From the NCBI RefSeq assembly GCF_031846245.1, contig NZ_JAVRIC010000001.1:62001-126000 (forward strand): a stretch of 64,000 bases of DNA, read 5' to 3'. Source of the DNA: Banduia mediterranea (lineage in GTDB: Bacteria; Pseudomonadota; Gammaproteobacteria; Nevskiales; Nevskiaceae). Below are positions 17,136 to 25,950 of the stretch, piece by piece. Each line of letters begins with the position of its first letter. Within the stretch, counting starts at the first letter, position 1. The position numbers were made by a program, and so were the translations under genes. The notes under the pieces were generated by a model. That model ran no database searches and had not been told where the DNA came from. It saw nothing but the letters and a program-made list of their open reading frames with translations.

Positions 17136-17340
17136 TTCCACGAAGTGATGATCGACAACAACGGCGACGCCGTCGAGGACATCACTTTCCAGTTCCGCTT
17201 CACCAACACCGACAAGGGCCTGTCCCTGCCGATCGGCCCTGACGGCTCGGACGTGGCCGTGCCGCTGCTGAATATCGGCGGCATCGGCCCCAATGCCGAA
17301 GACACCGACAATCTCGGTCTGATCCTTACCCTCATCCTCA
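17136..17340 (+). pseudogene. DUF4331-like fragment
   Basis: The frame with HEVMIDNNGDAVEDITFQFRFTNTDKGLSLPIGPDG and VAVPLLNIGGIGPN matches the early part of DUF4331 proteins, which are large secreted/periplasmic proteins. Neither end of the gene is present. It lies directly after the exonuclease stub, so at least two deletions have occurred here. Confidence 0.6.
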
Positions 17341-17374
17341 CAAAATGGGGTAATCCATCAGGGAAGTGGGGTTA

Positions 17375-17523
17375 ACGGCCATGCCGCCAAGCGGCACCCT
17401 GCAGAATGAATCTGCTGCGGCATGGCCGTTCCCCTCACCCACCGCTCGCATTCACGAGCGGCCCCCCTCTCCCGCAAGCGGGCGAGGGTAGCTCGGCATC
17501 ACGCGGCGCGTGATTCACGCTAA
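17375..17523. repeat. Dispersed ~149-bp repeat, copy 1
   Basis: Closely similar to 37501-37648 along its whole length. It contains an 11-bp inverted repeat acggccatgcc/ggcatggccgt, a second hairpin (ccctctcccgc-aag-cgggcgaggg) and a terminal palindrome atcacgcgGcgcgtgat. The last 25 bp (17494-17518) also occur in inverse orientation at 28949-28973. No coding potential. It looks like an intergenic palindromic element (REP/MITE-like). The following ~125 bp to the marR operator carry no gene. Confidence 0.75.
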
Positions 17524-17649
17524 CAGGTATTCGCTTATCCCCCGTCATTCCGGACCGGCCGCAGGCTTGATCCGGAATCCATGCGGGGTTCAGCGGTCGC
17601 GGCACGGGCTTCGGGTGGCCCCGGTTCCAAAGCCTGGCCGCGGGCAGGC

Positions 17650-17698
17650 TAATCCTTTGCGTTCAAAGCAATTTCCGGCATAATCCTTTGCGTTCAAA
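17650..17698 (+). promoter_or_regulatory. Tandem MarR-type operator ahead of the NAGGN cluster
   Basis: An 18-bp sequence taatcctttgcgttcaaa is repeated exactly at 17650-17667 and 17681-17698, 31 bp apart (about three helical turns), ending just before the regulator start. Each copy contains the small palindrome TTTG-CGTT-CAAA. Spacing and position suit cooperative binding by the MarR protein encoded immediately downstream. Confidence 0.65.
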
Positions 17699-17703
17699 AC
17701 ATC

Positions 17704-18186
17704 GTGCACGAAACGCCCTACTCGAATATGCGGACGCAGACTTTTTTGTTGCTCGGCGCGCTGCGCAGAATCACGCAGGCGCTCGATACGCACTCCAAGT
17801 TTCTCGAACAATCCGTGGGATTCACCGTGCCGCAGATGCTGGTGCTGGAAGCCTCGCGCTTCGAGGCCGAGCCGCTGAGCGCGGGGCGTATCGCCGAGCG
17901 CGTGAGCCTGTCCCAGGGCACGGTGACGCTGATTCTGGACAAGCTCGAGTCGCGCGGGCTGGTCAGCCGCGCCCGTGACGAGGGCGACCGGCGCAAGGTG
18001 CTGGTCAGTCTGACCGCGGGCGGACGTCGCGTGCTCGAGTCGGCGCCACCCTTGATGCAGGCCCAGTTCATCCGCCAGTTCGAGAGTCTCGGCGCTGAAC
18101 AGCGCAAGGAACTGGTGCGCTCGCTGGAACGCGTCGCCGAGCTGATGCATAGCCCCGAAGAAGCAAGGCTGACGCCGGTGGCATGA
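17704..18186 (+). CDS. MarR family regulator of the NAGGN cluster
   Basis: 160 residues from the GTG at 17704; an ATG at 17728 is an alternative. The winged helix is clear: QMLVLEASRFEAEPLSAGRIAERVSLSQGTVTLILDKLESRGLVSRARDEGDRRKVLVSLTAGG. The flanking helices are those of a MarR dimer. It lies 49 bp ahead of the amidotransferase on the same strand, as in other NAGGN loci, and an exact tandem repeat overlaps its promoter. Likely senses osmotic or related stress; ligand unknown. Confidence 0.9.
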   Translation: MHETPYSNMRTQTFLLLGALRRITQALDTHSKFLEQSVGFTVPQMLVLEASRFEAEPLSAGRIAERVSLSQGTVTLILDKLESRGLVSRARDEGDRRKVLVSLTAGGRRVLESAPPLMQAQFIRQFESLGAEQRKELVRSLERVAELMHSPEEARLTPVA

Positions 18187-18235
18187 GCCGCCGAACCATC
18201 GAAACCCAACGAATCGAATCGAAAGGATCAATCTG

Positions 18236-20005
18236 ATGTGTGGATTTGCCGGCGAACGCCGCTACGACGGAGCCCCCGCCGATATCGCAGCCGTGGCTTG
18301 CATGAACGATGCGCAGGCCAAGCGCGGACCGGACGGCTCCGGTCTGTTTCAGGCCGGGCCGCTGGCCGTGGGCCAGCGCCGCCTGAAGATCATGGATCTG
18401 ACCGAGCGTGCGCAGCAGCCGATGATCGACAACGAGCTGGGTCTGGGCATCGTCTTCAATGGCGCCGTCTACAACCACCCGGAGCTGCGCCAGACTCTCA
18501 AGCAGAAGGGCTATCACTTCTGGTCGGAAGGCGACACCGAAGTGCTGCTCAAGGCTTATCAGGAGTGGGGCCTGGATTTCGTGCAGCACCTCAACGGCAT
18601 GTTCGCGTTCGCGATCTGGGAGCGTGATTCGGGCCGTATCGTGCTTGGCCGCGACCGCCTCGGCATCAAGCCCCTGTACTTCTCCAAGACGGCCGGCCGC
18701 CTGCGTTTCGCCTCTACCTTGCCGGCGATTCTCAAGGCCGGCGATGTCGATACCGACATCGATGCGGTGGCCTTGCATTACTACCTCAACTTCCATGCGG
18801 TGGTGCCGGCGCCGCATACCATCCTCAAGGGGGTGCGCAAGCTCGCGCCGGCCACGCTCGCCGTGATCGAGAAAGATGGCTCGATGCACCAGCACGAGTA
18901 CTGGCGCCCCTCGTTCGAACGCACCGCCGAGGACGAGGCGCGCAGTTTCGAGGATTGGCGCGACGATACCCTGACAGCACTGCGCCAGGCCGTGAAGCGG
19001 CGTCTGGTTTCGGACGAGCCGGTCGGCGCCCTGCTGTCCGGCGGCGTGGATTCCAGCCTGATCGTGGGCCTGATGAGCGAGGCCGGCTCCAATCTGCGCA
19101 GCTACTCGATCGGCTTCGAGGACGTGGGCAAGGAGGAAGGCAACGAATTCCGTTATTCGGACATCGTCGCCAAGCATTTCGGCACCGATCACGAACAAAT
19201 CTTCATCGACAGCCGCACCCTGCTGCCGCGTCTGCCGGAAGCGATCGCGGCGATGAGCGAGCCGATGGTCTCGCATGACTGCGTGGCCTTCTACCTGCTG
19301 TCCGAGGCGGTGTCCAAGCGCAGCAAGGTGGTGCAGAGCGGGCAGGGTGCCGATGAAGTCTTCGGCGGCTATCACTGGTATCCGCCGATGCTCGAAGGCG
19401 GCGATCCGTTCACCGTCTACTCCAAGGGCTTCTGCGATCGCACGCATGCCGAATACGCGGATGTGGTCGACCCGCGCCTGTACGGCGAGGATCATGCGCG
19501 CAAGTTCATCGCCGATCACTTTGGCCTGCCGGGCGCGCCGGAGGCGATCGACAAGGCCCTGCGCCTGGATACCCAGATCATGCTGGTGGACGATCCGGTC
19601 AAGCGCGTCGACAACATGACGATGGCCTGGGGTCTGGAAGCACGCGTGCCGTTCCTGGACCATGAGCTGGTCGAACTGGCAGCCAAGATTCCGGGGCGCC
19701 ACAAGATCGCCGAAGGCGGCAAGTACGTGCTCAAGGAAGCCGCGCGCCAGGTCATTCCGGCGGCGGTGATCGACCGGCCCAAGGGCTATTTCCCGGTGCC
19801 GGCGCTGAAGTACCTGCAGGGCGACTTCCTCGAATACACGCGCGATCTGCTCGATGCACCGGCGGCGCGCGGGCGCGGCCTGTTCAAGCGCGACTACGTG
19901 GAGATGCTGTTCCGGTCGCCGGAATCGCACATCACGCCGCTGCGCGGGTCCAAGCTGTGGCAGCTCGCCTTGCTCGAAGCCTGGCTGCAGACGCACATTT
20001 CGTAA
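18236..20005 (+). CDS. asnO: N-acetylglutaminylglutamine amidotransferase
   Basis: 589 residues of the asparagine-synthase family. Cys2 (MCGFAGERRYDG) is the class II glutaminase nucleophile; RGPDGSG and FNGAVYNH are glutaminase-domain signatures. The synthetase half carries the SGGVDSS pyrophosphate loop (~residue 260) and GQGADEVFGGYHWYPPM. It makes the terminal amide(s) of the osmoprotectant dipeptide N-acetylglutaminylglutamine amide (NAGGN). A good RBS (gaaagga) precedes the ATG. The synthetase follows after 46 bp, and the trio order is the classic NAGGN order. Confidence 0.93.
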   Translation: MCGFAGERRYDGAPADIAAVACMNDAQAKRGPDGSGLFQAGPLAVGQRRLKIMDLTERAQQPMIDNELGLGIVFNGAVYNHPELRQTLKQKGYHFWSEGDTEVLLKAYQEWGLDFVQHLNGMFAFAIWERDSGRIVLGRDRLGIKPLYFSKTAGRLRFASTLPAILKAGDVDTDIDAVALHYYLNFHAVVPAPHTILKGVRKLAPATLAVIEKDGSMHQHEYWRPSFERTAEDEARSFEDWRDDTLTALRQAVKRRLVSDEPVGALLSGGVDSSLIVGLMSEAGSNLRSYSIGFEDVGKEEGNEFRYSDIVAKHFGTDHEQIFIDSRTLLPRLPEAIAAMSEPMVSHDCVAFYLLSEAVSKRSKVVQSGQGADEVFGGYHWYPPMLEGGDPFTVYSKGFCDRTHAEYADVVDPRLYGEDHARKFIADHFGLPGAPEAIDKALRLDTQIMLVDDPVKRVDNMTMAWGLEARVPFLDHELVELAAKIPGRHKIAEGGKYVLKEAARQVIPAAVIDRPKGYFPVPALKYLQGDFLEYTRDLLDAPAARGRGLFKRDYVEMLFRSPESHITPLRGSKLWQLALLEAWLQTHIS

Positions 20006-20051
20006 TGAAGCATCCGGACAGACACGCCCAGCGTCGTCAGGGAGAATCCGA

Positions 20052-21791
20052 ATGAGCGAACCCTCCATGCGCAAACCCGCTGCGGATGCATCGGCGTCCG
20101 CGCCCAATAATCACAACGTCACGCTGGAGTGCGGTTGGGGTCAGCTGATCCTGGCGCAGACTTTCGACAATCCGGCGGACGTGGCCCGTGCCGTCATGTC
20201 GGAGCGCGATGGCGCACGCAATATCGCGATGTACGTGCGCGACCCGCACGTGATTCTGGCGCAGTCGCCGCAGATGCTGTTTCTCGATCCCTCGCATACC
20301 TTTCGTCTGCGGCTGGACCGCTATGATCCGGACAGCCTCAAGCTGCGCGGGCTGACGATCCGGCCGATCGAATCGATGCAGGACGCCGAGTCGATCAACC
20401 GCATCTATCAGGCGCGGCGCATGGTGCCGGCGGATCCGGGTTTCCTCTGGCAGCACCGCAAGTCCCCGAACATCACCTATCTGGTGGCGGTCGACGAGAC
20501 CACGGATACCGTGGTCGGCACCGTCACCGGCGTCGATCACTGGAACGCCTTCGGCGACCCCGAGAACGGTTCCAGTCTGTGGTGTCTGGCCGTGGACCCC
20601 TGCGCGACACAGCCCGGCGTCGGTGTCGCGCTGGTCAACTACCTTTCCGGTTTCTTCAAGGCGCGCGGCCGCAGCTACATGGACCTGTCGGTGATGCACG
20701 ACAACGAGCAGGCCATCGGGCTGTACGAGAAGCTCGGCTTCGAACGCGCCCCGGAATTCGCGGTCAAGCGCAAGAACGCGATCAACGAGCCGCTGTACAC
20801 CGGGCCCACGGTGCAGGCCGACGAAGGGCTCAACATCTACGCCAAGATCATCGTTGACGAGGCGCGGCGACGCGGCATCAACGTCGAGATACTGGACGCC
20901 GAGGCCGGTTATTTCCGTCTGTCCCTGGGCGGGCGTTCGATCATCTGCCGCGAGTCGCTGTGCGAGCTGACCAGCGCCATCGCAATGTCGCGCTGTGCCG
21001 ACAAGCGCGTGACCAGTCGCCTGCTGGCGCAGGCCGGGCTGTCCGTGCCGCAGCAGCGCATCGCCGACGGCAGCGGCGAGGATCTGGCGTTTCTGAAGAC
21101 GCACGGTTCGGTCGTGGTCAAGCCCGCCGACGGCGAACAGGGCGCCGGCATCAGCGTAGACGTGCGGACCGCGCGCGAGCTGCGCACGGCGATCCGCAGT
21201 GCGCGCCAGCATGGCGACACCGTGCTGATCGAGCAATACTGCTCGGGGCAGGATCTGCGCATCGTTGTCATCGGTTACAAGGTGGTGGCAGCGGCACTGC
21301 GCAAGCCGCCGGTGGTCACCGGCGACGGACGCCATACCGTGCGCGAACTGATCGAGAAGCTGTCGCGCCGGCGTGAAGCCGCCACCGGCGGAGAGTCAAA
21401 GATTCCAATGGACGCGGAAACGGAACGATCGGTGAAGCTGGCCGGTCACAAGATGGACGAGGTGCTCGCGGAGGGCCAGAAGCTGGCCGTACGCAAGACC
21501 GCCAATCTGCATACCGGCGGCACCCTCCACGACGTCACGCACATCCTGCACCCGCGTCTGTGCGCGGCCGCAATCGAGGCCGCCAAGACGCTGGAAATTC
21601 CGGTAACCGGCCTGGACCTGCTGGTGCCGTCGCCGGCCAAGCCGGACTACGTGGTGATCGAGGCCAACGAGCGGCCCGGGCTGGCCAACCACGAACCACA
21701 ACCCACGGCTGAACGATTTCTGGATCTGTTGTTTCCGTTCAGCATTACGCGTGAATACAAATATGAAGAACATGCAGAAGCTGGACATTGA
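20052..21791 (+). CDS. ngg: N-acetylglutaminylglutamine synthetase (GNAT + ATP-grasp)
   Basis: 579 residues. The N-terminal half (~90-270) is a GNAT acetyltransferase (LWCLAVDPCATQPGVGVALVNYL, LYEKLGFER). The C-terminal half (~300-575) is an ATP-grasp ligase (VVVKPADGEQGAGISVDV, VLIEQYCSGQDLRIVVIGYKV, VIEANERPGL), related to cyanophycin/glutathione-type peptide ligases. This fusion is specific to NAGGN synthesis, acetylating glutamine and joining it to a second glutamine. The start at 20052 has a gggag RBS; the frame is open further upstream only as a shadow of asnO. Confidence 0.93.
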   Translation: MSEPSMRKPAADASASAPNNHNVTLECGWGQLILAQTFDNPADVARAVMSERDGARNIAMYVRDPHVILAQSPQMLFLDPSHTFRLRLDRYDPDSLKLRGLTIRPIESMQDAESINRIYQARRMVPADPGFLWQHRKSPNITYLVAVDETTDTVVGTVTGVDHWNAFGDPENGSSLWCLAVDPCATQPGVGVALVNYLSGFFKARGRSYMDLSVMHDNEQAIGLYEKLGFERAPEFAVKRKNAINEPLYTGPTVQADEGLNIYAKIIVDEARRRGINVEILDAEAGYFRLSLGGRSIICRESLCELTSAIAMSRCADKRVTSRLLAQAGLSVPQQRIADGSGEDLAFLKTHGSVVVKPADGEQGAGISVDVRTARELRTAIRSARQHGDTVLIEQYCSGQDLRIVVIGYKVVAAALRKPPVVTGDGRHTVRELIEKLSRRREAATGGESKIPMDAETERSVKLAGHKMDEVLAEGQKLAVRKTANLHTGGTLHDVTHILHPRLCAAAIEAAKTLEIPVTGLDLLVPSPAKPDYVVIEANERPGLANHEPQPTAERFLDLLFPFSITREYKYEEHAEAGH

Positions 21792-22932
21792 CCACGAATA
21801 TCTCAAGCAGACCTTGCTTGAGTTGCTGGCAATCCCGAGCCCCGTGGGCTTTACCGACGAGGTCGTGCACTACACCTGCGGCAAGCTCGGCGAACTCGGC
21901 GTTCCGTATGAACTGACGCGGCGTGGCGCGATCCGCGCCACGATCAAGGGCGAAACCGACCGGCCGGCCTGCGCCGTGGTGGCGCATCTGGATACGCTCG
22001 GCGCCACGGTGCGCCTGATCAAGGACAACGGCCGGCTCGCCCTGCTGCCGCTCGGCAGCTGGTCCAGCCGCTTCGCCGAGGGCGCACGCGTCACCCTGTT
22101 CACCGACATCGGCCCTTTTCGCGGAACCATCCTGCCGCTGATGGCCTCCGGCCATGCCTTCAACAACCAGGTCGACGATCAGCCCACCAACTGGACCCAG
22201 GTGGAACTGCGTCTCGACGAGAACGTGCATTCCAAGGCCGATCTCACCCAGCTCGGCGTCAATATCGGTGACTTCATCGCGATCGATCCGCAGCCGGAAC
22301 TGCACGAGAACGGCTACATCTCCTCGCGTCACCTCGACGACAAGGCCGGAGTCGCCGCCCTGCTGGCGGCGATCAAGGCGATCGTCGAATCGGGCTTGAG
22401 TCTGCCGGTCTACTTCCATCCGATGTTCACGATCACCGAGGAGGTCGGCTTCGGCGCTTCGGCGGTGCTCGACGCGCGCATCAGCGAGATGGTCTCGATC
22501 GACATCGCGATACCGGCTGAGGGCCAGAACTCGCGCGAACACGGCGTCACCGTGGCGATCTGCGATTCCAGTGGACCGTTCGACTATCACCTCACGCGCG
22601 AACTGCTGCGCCTGTGCAAGGATCACGAGATCGAACACCAGCGTGATGTATTCCCGTACTACTTCTCGGATTCCGCAGCCGCCCTGCGTGCCGGCTACGA
22701 CATCCGTCATGCCCTGCTCGGCTTCGGTGCTGACGCTTCGCACGGCTATGAGCGTACGCATCTGTCGTCGCTGCACGCCATCGCCGAACTGGTGACGCTC
22801 TACGCCCAGAACGGGCCGGTCGTCGCGCGCGACCGTCGTGCGATCGGCCCGCTCGAAGGTTTTCCGCACCAATGGAAGCCCGAAGACATCGAGGAACCGA
22901 CGCCGATGCCACATCCCAAGGAGTTCCTGTAG
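21763..22932 (+). CDS. NAGGN-system M42 family metallohydrolase
   Basis: About 389 residues. Metal-site motifs of M42 aminopeptidase-like enzymes are present: VVAHLDTLG, HLDDKAGVAALL and TITEEVGFGASAV, plus the C-terminal ADASHGYERTH. This is the third member of the NAGGN locus, presumed to hydrolyse or process the dipeptide. The start overlaps the end of ngg: ATGs at 21763 and 21772 are both possible, and a GTG at 21751 is also in frame. It ends before a palindromic repeat shared with the convergent oxidase gene. Confidence 0.9.
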   Translation: MKNMQKLDIDHEYLKQTLLELLAIPSPVGFTDEVVHYTCGKLGELGVPYELTRRGAIRATIKGETDRPACAVVAHLDTLGATVRLIKDNGRLALLPLGSWSSRFAEGARVTLFTDIGPFRGTILPLMASGHAFNNQVDDQPTNWTQVELRLDENVHSKADLTQLGVNIGDFIAIDPQPELHENGYISSRHLDDKAGVAALLAAIKAIVESGLSLPVYFHPMFTITEEVGFGASAVLDARISEMVSIDIAIPAEGQNSREHGVTVAICDSSGPFDYHLTRELLRLCKDHEIEHQRDVFPYYFSDSAAALRAGYDIRHALLGFGADASHGYERTHLSSLHAIAELVTLYAQNGPVVARDRRAIGPLEGFPHQWKPEDIEEPTPMPHPKEFL

Positions 22933-22953
22933 CGAGCCGGCGCCCGTGACCTG

Positions 22954-23036
22954 GCAGCCTGTCGGACTTAGGGGGTCGTAGCGAGGGTTTGGCAGGACCG
23001 AAGTCGCAGTCGATCATCCTGAGTCCGACAGGCTGC
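22954..23036. repeat. Palindromic intergenic element / bidirectional terminator
   Basis: A perfect 15-bp inverted repeat gcagcctgtcggact (22954-22968) and agtccgacaggctgc (23022-23036) flanks ~53 bp. It fills the gap between two convergent genes and overlaps the stop of the oxidase. It resembles dispersed palindromic elements with 'cctgtcggact' ends seen in other proteobacteria. It could act as a terminator for both strands; no T-run is present. Confidence 0.6.
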
Positions 23037-24295
23037 TAGGCGTGCCCGCAGAAGGCGTAATCGACGTCCGGTCGCCGGCCGTCGATGATGTCGGCGAGAG
23101 CCTGACCGGAACCGCAGCCGTGGGTCCAGCCCAGCGTGCCGTGTCCGGTATTCAGATACAGGCCGCGCACGCGGCTCGGGCCGATATAGGGCAGATTGCT
23201 CGGAGTGGACGGACGCAGCCCGGTCCAGTAGCGGCCCAGTTCCGGTTGGCTCATGCCCGGAAAGACCTGCAGGGTCCGCTTGAGCAGCGCCTGGCAACGG
23301 ACCTGATTGAGTTCCATCGAATAGCCGTTGAATTCGGCAGTGCCGGCGACGCGAATTCGCTCGCCGAGGCGCGAAAAAACAATCTTGTGTTCTTCGTCGG
23401 TGACGCTGACGCTGGGCGCCCGCTCGGGGTCCAGAATCGGCAGGGTCAGTGAATAGCCCTTGACCGGATAGATGTCGAGTTTGACGCCCACGGTTCTGGC
23501 GAGCTCACGGCTGAAGCTGCCGAGTGCGAGCACATAGGCATCCGCCGTCGCGGTCTGGTAGGCGCCGGTTTCGTCCGCGTATTCAACGCCGCTGAGACGT
23601 CCGCGCTCTTCAGTGAGGCGGGTGATGCGCACCCCGTACCGGAAGCGGACGCCGCGCTTCTCGCAGCGCTCGGCCAGACGCGTGGTGAACAGGTGAACGT
23701 CGCCGGATTCGTCGGCGCTGGTGTAGGTCGCGCCCACCAGCTGCGAACGGATGGCGGCGAGGGCGGGCTCGATCCGCAGGACTTCGTCGACGTCGATGCT
23801 GCGCCGTTCGCAGCCCAGGTCGCGCATCACGCGCGTCATCGCCATCGTGCCTTCGAAGGTCTTGGCGTTCGTGAAGTAGTGCAGGATGCCGCGTGACAGG
23901 TGGTCGTATTCGATGTCGAAATCGGTGCGCAGGGCCTGCAGCAGCGTGCGGCTATACGTGCCGAGCCGAACCAGTTGCACGGCGTTGGCGCGCGTACGCT
24001 GGGCCGTGCATTCGCGCAGAAACCTGAGTCCCCAGGCCCACTGCGCCGGGTCAGCGCGCAGGCGGAACAACAGCGGCGCGTCTTCACGCCCCAGCCAGCG
24101 CAGCATCTTCAAGGGTGCAGACGGTGTGGCCCAGGGTTCCGCGTGGCTCACCGAGATCTGGCCGCCGTTGCCGAAGCTGGTCTCGCGGGCCGCGCCGGCA
24201 TTGCGTTCGAGCACCGTCACTTCGTGTCCGGCCTTTGACAGATACCAGGCCGTTGCGACGCCGATGACGCCGGCGCCCATGACGATGACCTTCAT
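23036..24295 (-). CDS. D-amino-acid dehydrogenase (DadA-like FAD oxidoreductase)
   Basis: About 419 residues. The FAD dinucleotide loop is at the start (KVIVMGAGVIGVATAWYLSKAG), with ETSFGNGGQISVSHAEPWA, the usual DadA second block. The C-terminal GLYLNTGHGTLGWTHGCGSGQALADII closes the FAD site. DadA oxidatively deaminates D-amino acids at the inner membrane and feeds electrons to quinone. Start at 24295 gives the normal N-terminus with a GGAG ahead; nine extra upstream codons are less likely. It is downstream of the D-aminotransferase and probably co-transcribed from the promoter at 25445-25508. Confidence 0.9.
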   Translation of the reverse strand: MKVIVMGAGVIGVATAWYLSKAGHEVTVLERNAGAARETSFGNGGQISVSHAEPWATPSAPLKMLRWLGREDAPLLFRLRADPAQWAWGLRFLRECTAQRTRANAVQLVRLGTYSRTLLQALRTDFDIEYDHLSRGILHYFTNAKTFEGTMAMTRVMRDLGCERRSIDVDEVLRIEPALAAIRSQLVGATYTSADESGDVHLFTTRLAERCEKRGVRFRYGVRITRLTEERGRLSGVEYADETGAYQTATADAYVLALGSFSRELARTVGVKLDIYPVKGYSLTLPILDPERAPSVSVTDEEHKIVFSRLGERIRVAGTAEFNGYSMELNQVRCQALLKRTLQVFPGMSQPELGRYWTGLRPSTPSNLPYIGPSRVRGLYLNTGHGTLGWTHGCGSGQALADIIDGRRPDVDYAFCGHA

Positions 24296-24397
24296 TGATT
24301 CAACTCCAGCTGACTCCAGCAAAGTGAGGCGTGAACATTCGGCCGGTTCGGGATGATCGATCGTGCTGCCGCGGATTGGCAGTGGTCTTGGTAATGA

Positions 24398-25264
24398 CTA
24401 CTCGCAGCAGATATTGCGTTTGAACTCGACGTAGCGCCGCGCCAGGGCTTTCCAGACTTCACCGGGGCGGCCGTGGCCCACCGGCTTCTGGTTGAGGCTC
24501 ACGATCGGCATGACATCCTTGGTTGAACTGCTGATCCAGATTTCATCCGCATCCAGCAGCTCCGCTTCGGATACTGCACGTTCTTCGAATGGCATGCGAT
24601 TCTTTCTGCACAGTTCGATCACCAGATCGCGAGTGATGCCGCCGAGAATCCGGTTGCTGAGCGGCGGTGTCGCGATCAGACCGTCCTTGACCACGAACAC
24701 ATTGGTGGACGAGCCTTCGGTCAGGAAACCATCCCGAGTCAATATCGCTTCGACCGCACCGCTTGCCACCGCTTGCTGACGTAGCATGGCGTTCGGCAGC
24801 AGCGAGACCGACTTGATGTCGCAACGGGCCCAGCGCGGATCGTCGGCGCTGATGGCGGCTGCGCCGCTGGCGCTGTCCGGCTGTGTCACCGCTGTTTCCG
24901 CATTCAGTGCTGCGGTCGTCATGAAGATGGTGGGCGGGATCGGAGGCATTGGAAACGCGTGGTCGCGAGTCGCGGCGGTGCCCCGCGTCACCTGCAGGTA
25001 GACCGAGGCATTGCCGCCGCCATTCCGGAGCAGCAGCTTCTGACAAAGCATCTGCCAGGTTTCTCTGGAGTGCGGATTGTGGATCTGCAGTTCGCCCAAG
25101 GAACGTTCCAGCCGGGCGAGATGTTCATCGATTCGAAAAAGGACGCCGTTGAAAGCGGGGATCACTTCGTACACCCCGTCCGCGAACAGGAAACCCCGGT
25201 CCAAGGGTGAAATCCGCGCACGCTCGGACTCCATGAAAGTACCGTTGAGATAGACCTCGGTCAT
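24398..25264 (-). CDS. D-amino-acid aminotransferase (PLP fold IV)
   Basis: 288 residues. Lys151 in CDIKSVSLLPN is the PLP Schiff-base lysine; LDRGFLFADGVYEVIPAFNG and ILTRDGFLTEGSSTNVFVVKDG are class IV aminotransferase signatures, closest to D-alanine/D-glutamate transaminase. A short Ala/Ser-rich insertion (~residues 122-140) precedes the active lysine compared with Bacillus-type enzymes. It would interconvert D-Glu with D-Ala or other D-amino acids. The gene is first after promoter S1 and is followed by the DadA-like oxidase after ~100 bp. Confidence 0.92.
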   Translation of the reverse strand: MTEVYLNGTFMESERARISPLDRGFLFADGVYEVIPAFNGVLFRIDEHLARLERSLGELQIHNPHSRETWQMLCQKLLLRNGGGNASVYLQVTRGTAATRDHAFPMPPIPPTIFMTTAALNAETAVTQPDSASGAAAISADDPRWARCDIKSVSLLPNAMLRQQAVASGAVEAILTRDGFLTEGSSTNVFVVKDGLIATPPLSNRILGGITRDLVIELCRKNRMPFEERAVSEAELLDADEIWISSSTKDVMPIVSLNQKPVGHGRPGEVWKALARRYVEFKRNICCE

Positions 25265-25444
25265 GAGTGGCTCGAATCCCGTAATTCAGAGTGAACGCCG
25301 CATCGCGCCAAAAAATAAATTGAGACCCGCCCAACCTCGGATCCCGCGCGTCACCGGCGACAAGGTCCCGCCAAGCGGCCGCGAAGACCTGGTCGAAGCC
25401 GGCGCCGGTCCGCGGCGCGGAGCATGCTTGATTGATGGTGCGGA

Positions 25445-25508
25445 GCCTAGCGGGAGTGCTCCGCACGGGCTAATGAAAAGAGTGGGATGAGACATAACCC
25501 TTTATTAT
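25445..25508 (-). promoter_or_regulatory. Regulon promoter S1 (LysR box + TTCATTAG), towards D-aminotransferase
   Basis: On the minus strand: ATAAT-AAAGG-GTTAT (25508-25494), 16 nt, TTCATTAG (25477-25470), then TAG exactly 22 nt after TTCATT. One mismatch from the ATAAC-N5-GTTAT palindrome. It points at the dat-dadA genes ~180 bp away. It has the same geometry as S2, S3 and S5-S7, which is why the orientation can be assigned. Confidence 0.75.
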
Positions 25509-25727
25509 GGTGGACGGATCGCGGTCATGTGCGGCCTCCGAAAGACGCCGTTGCCGACGCGTCTGCGACCGATGAGCCCATGAGTGCGCCGCCGGTTCGT
25601 CAGGACGAGCCCCCGGACCTGTTCACTGAAGCGACATCGTTGCGAATCCGGTCTTGTGCCATGGCGGCGCGGACGCGCCGACGGGACGGTTTGGCGTGTC
25701 GCGGAGCAGGCATCACGCCCTGATCGC

Positions 25728-25790
25728 ATAACCTTGAGTTATGCGATCTCCCGGTCAATTCATTAGCTCCCGAAGCGACCACTCCATATG
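25728..25790 (+). promoter_or_regulatory. Regulon promoter S2, towards the MoxR operon
   Basis: ATAAC-CTTGA-GTTAT (25728-25742), 16 nt, TTCATTAG (25759-25766), then TAT 22 nt after TTCATT inside ccatatgg. It lies ~160 bp upstream of moxR and 220 bp from the divergent S1. The ~685-bp intergenic region 25265-25950 holds only these two sites and no credible gene. Confidence 0.8.
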
Positions 25791-25950
25791 GTTGCCTAGG
25801 CCTTGAATGAGACAAACCCATGCAAATGAGAACCGACGCTGTCAATGCCTTGCCGCCTGCTGCGCGCCTCACGAAGTTGCGTATTCACGGTCATCGGGGG
25901 GTGGCGGCCACAGCTGCGATGGTCGCTCCGGTCCCGAATGGTGAGTCGCG

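Noticed and set aside
17375-17523. Repeat considered as a CRISPR or tRNA-like structure
   Set aside because: Only single units with unlike neighbours, no spacer series, no cloverleaf.
18236-22932. NAGGN genes as members of the S1-S7 regulon
   Set aside because: No ATAAC-N5-GTTAT/TTCATTGG element upstream; they have their own MarR repeat.
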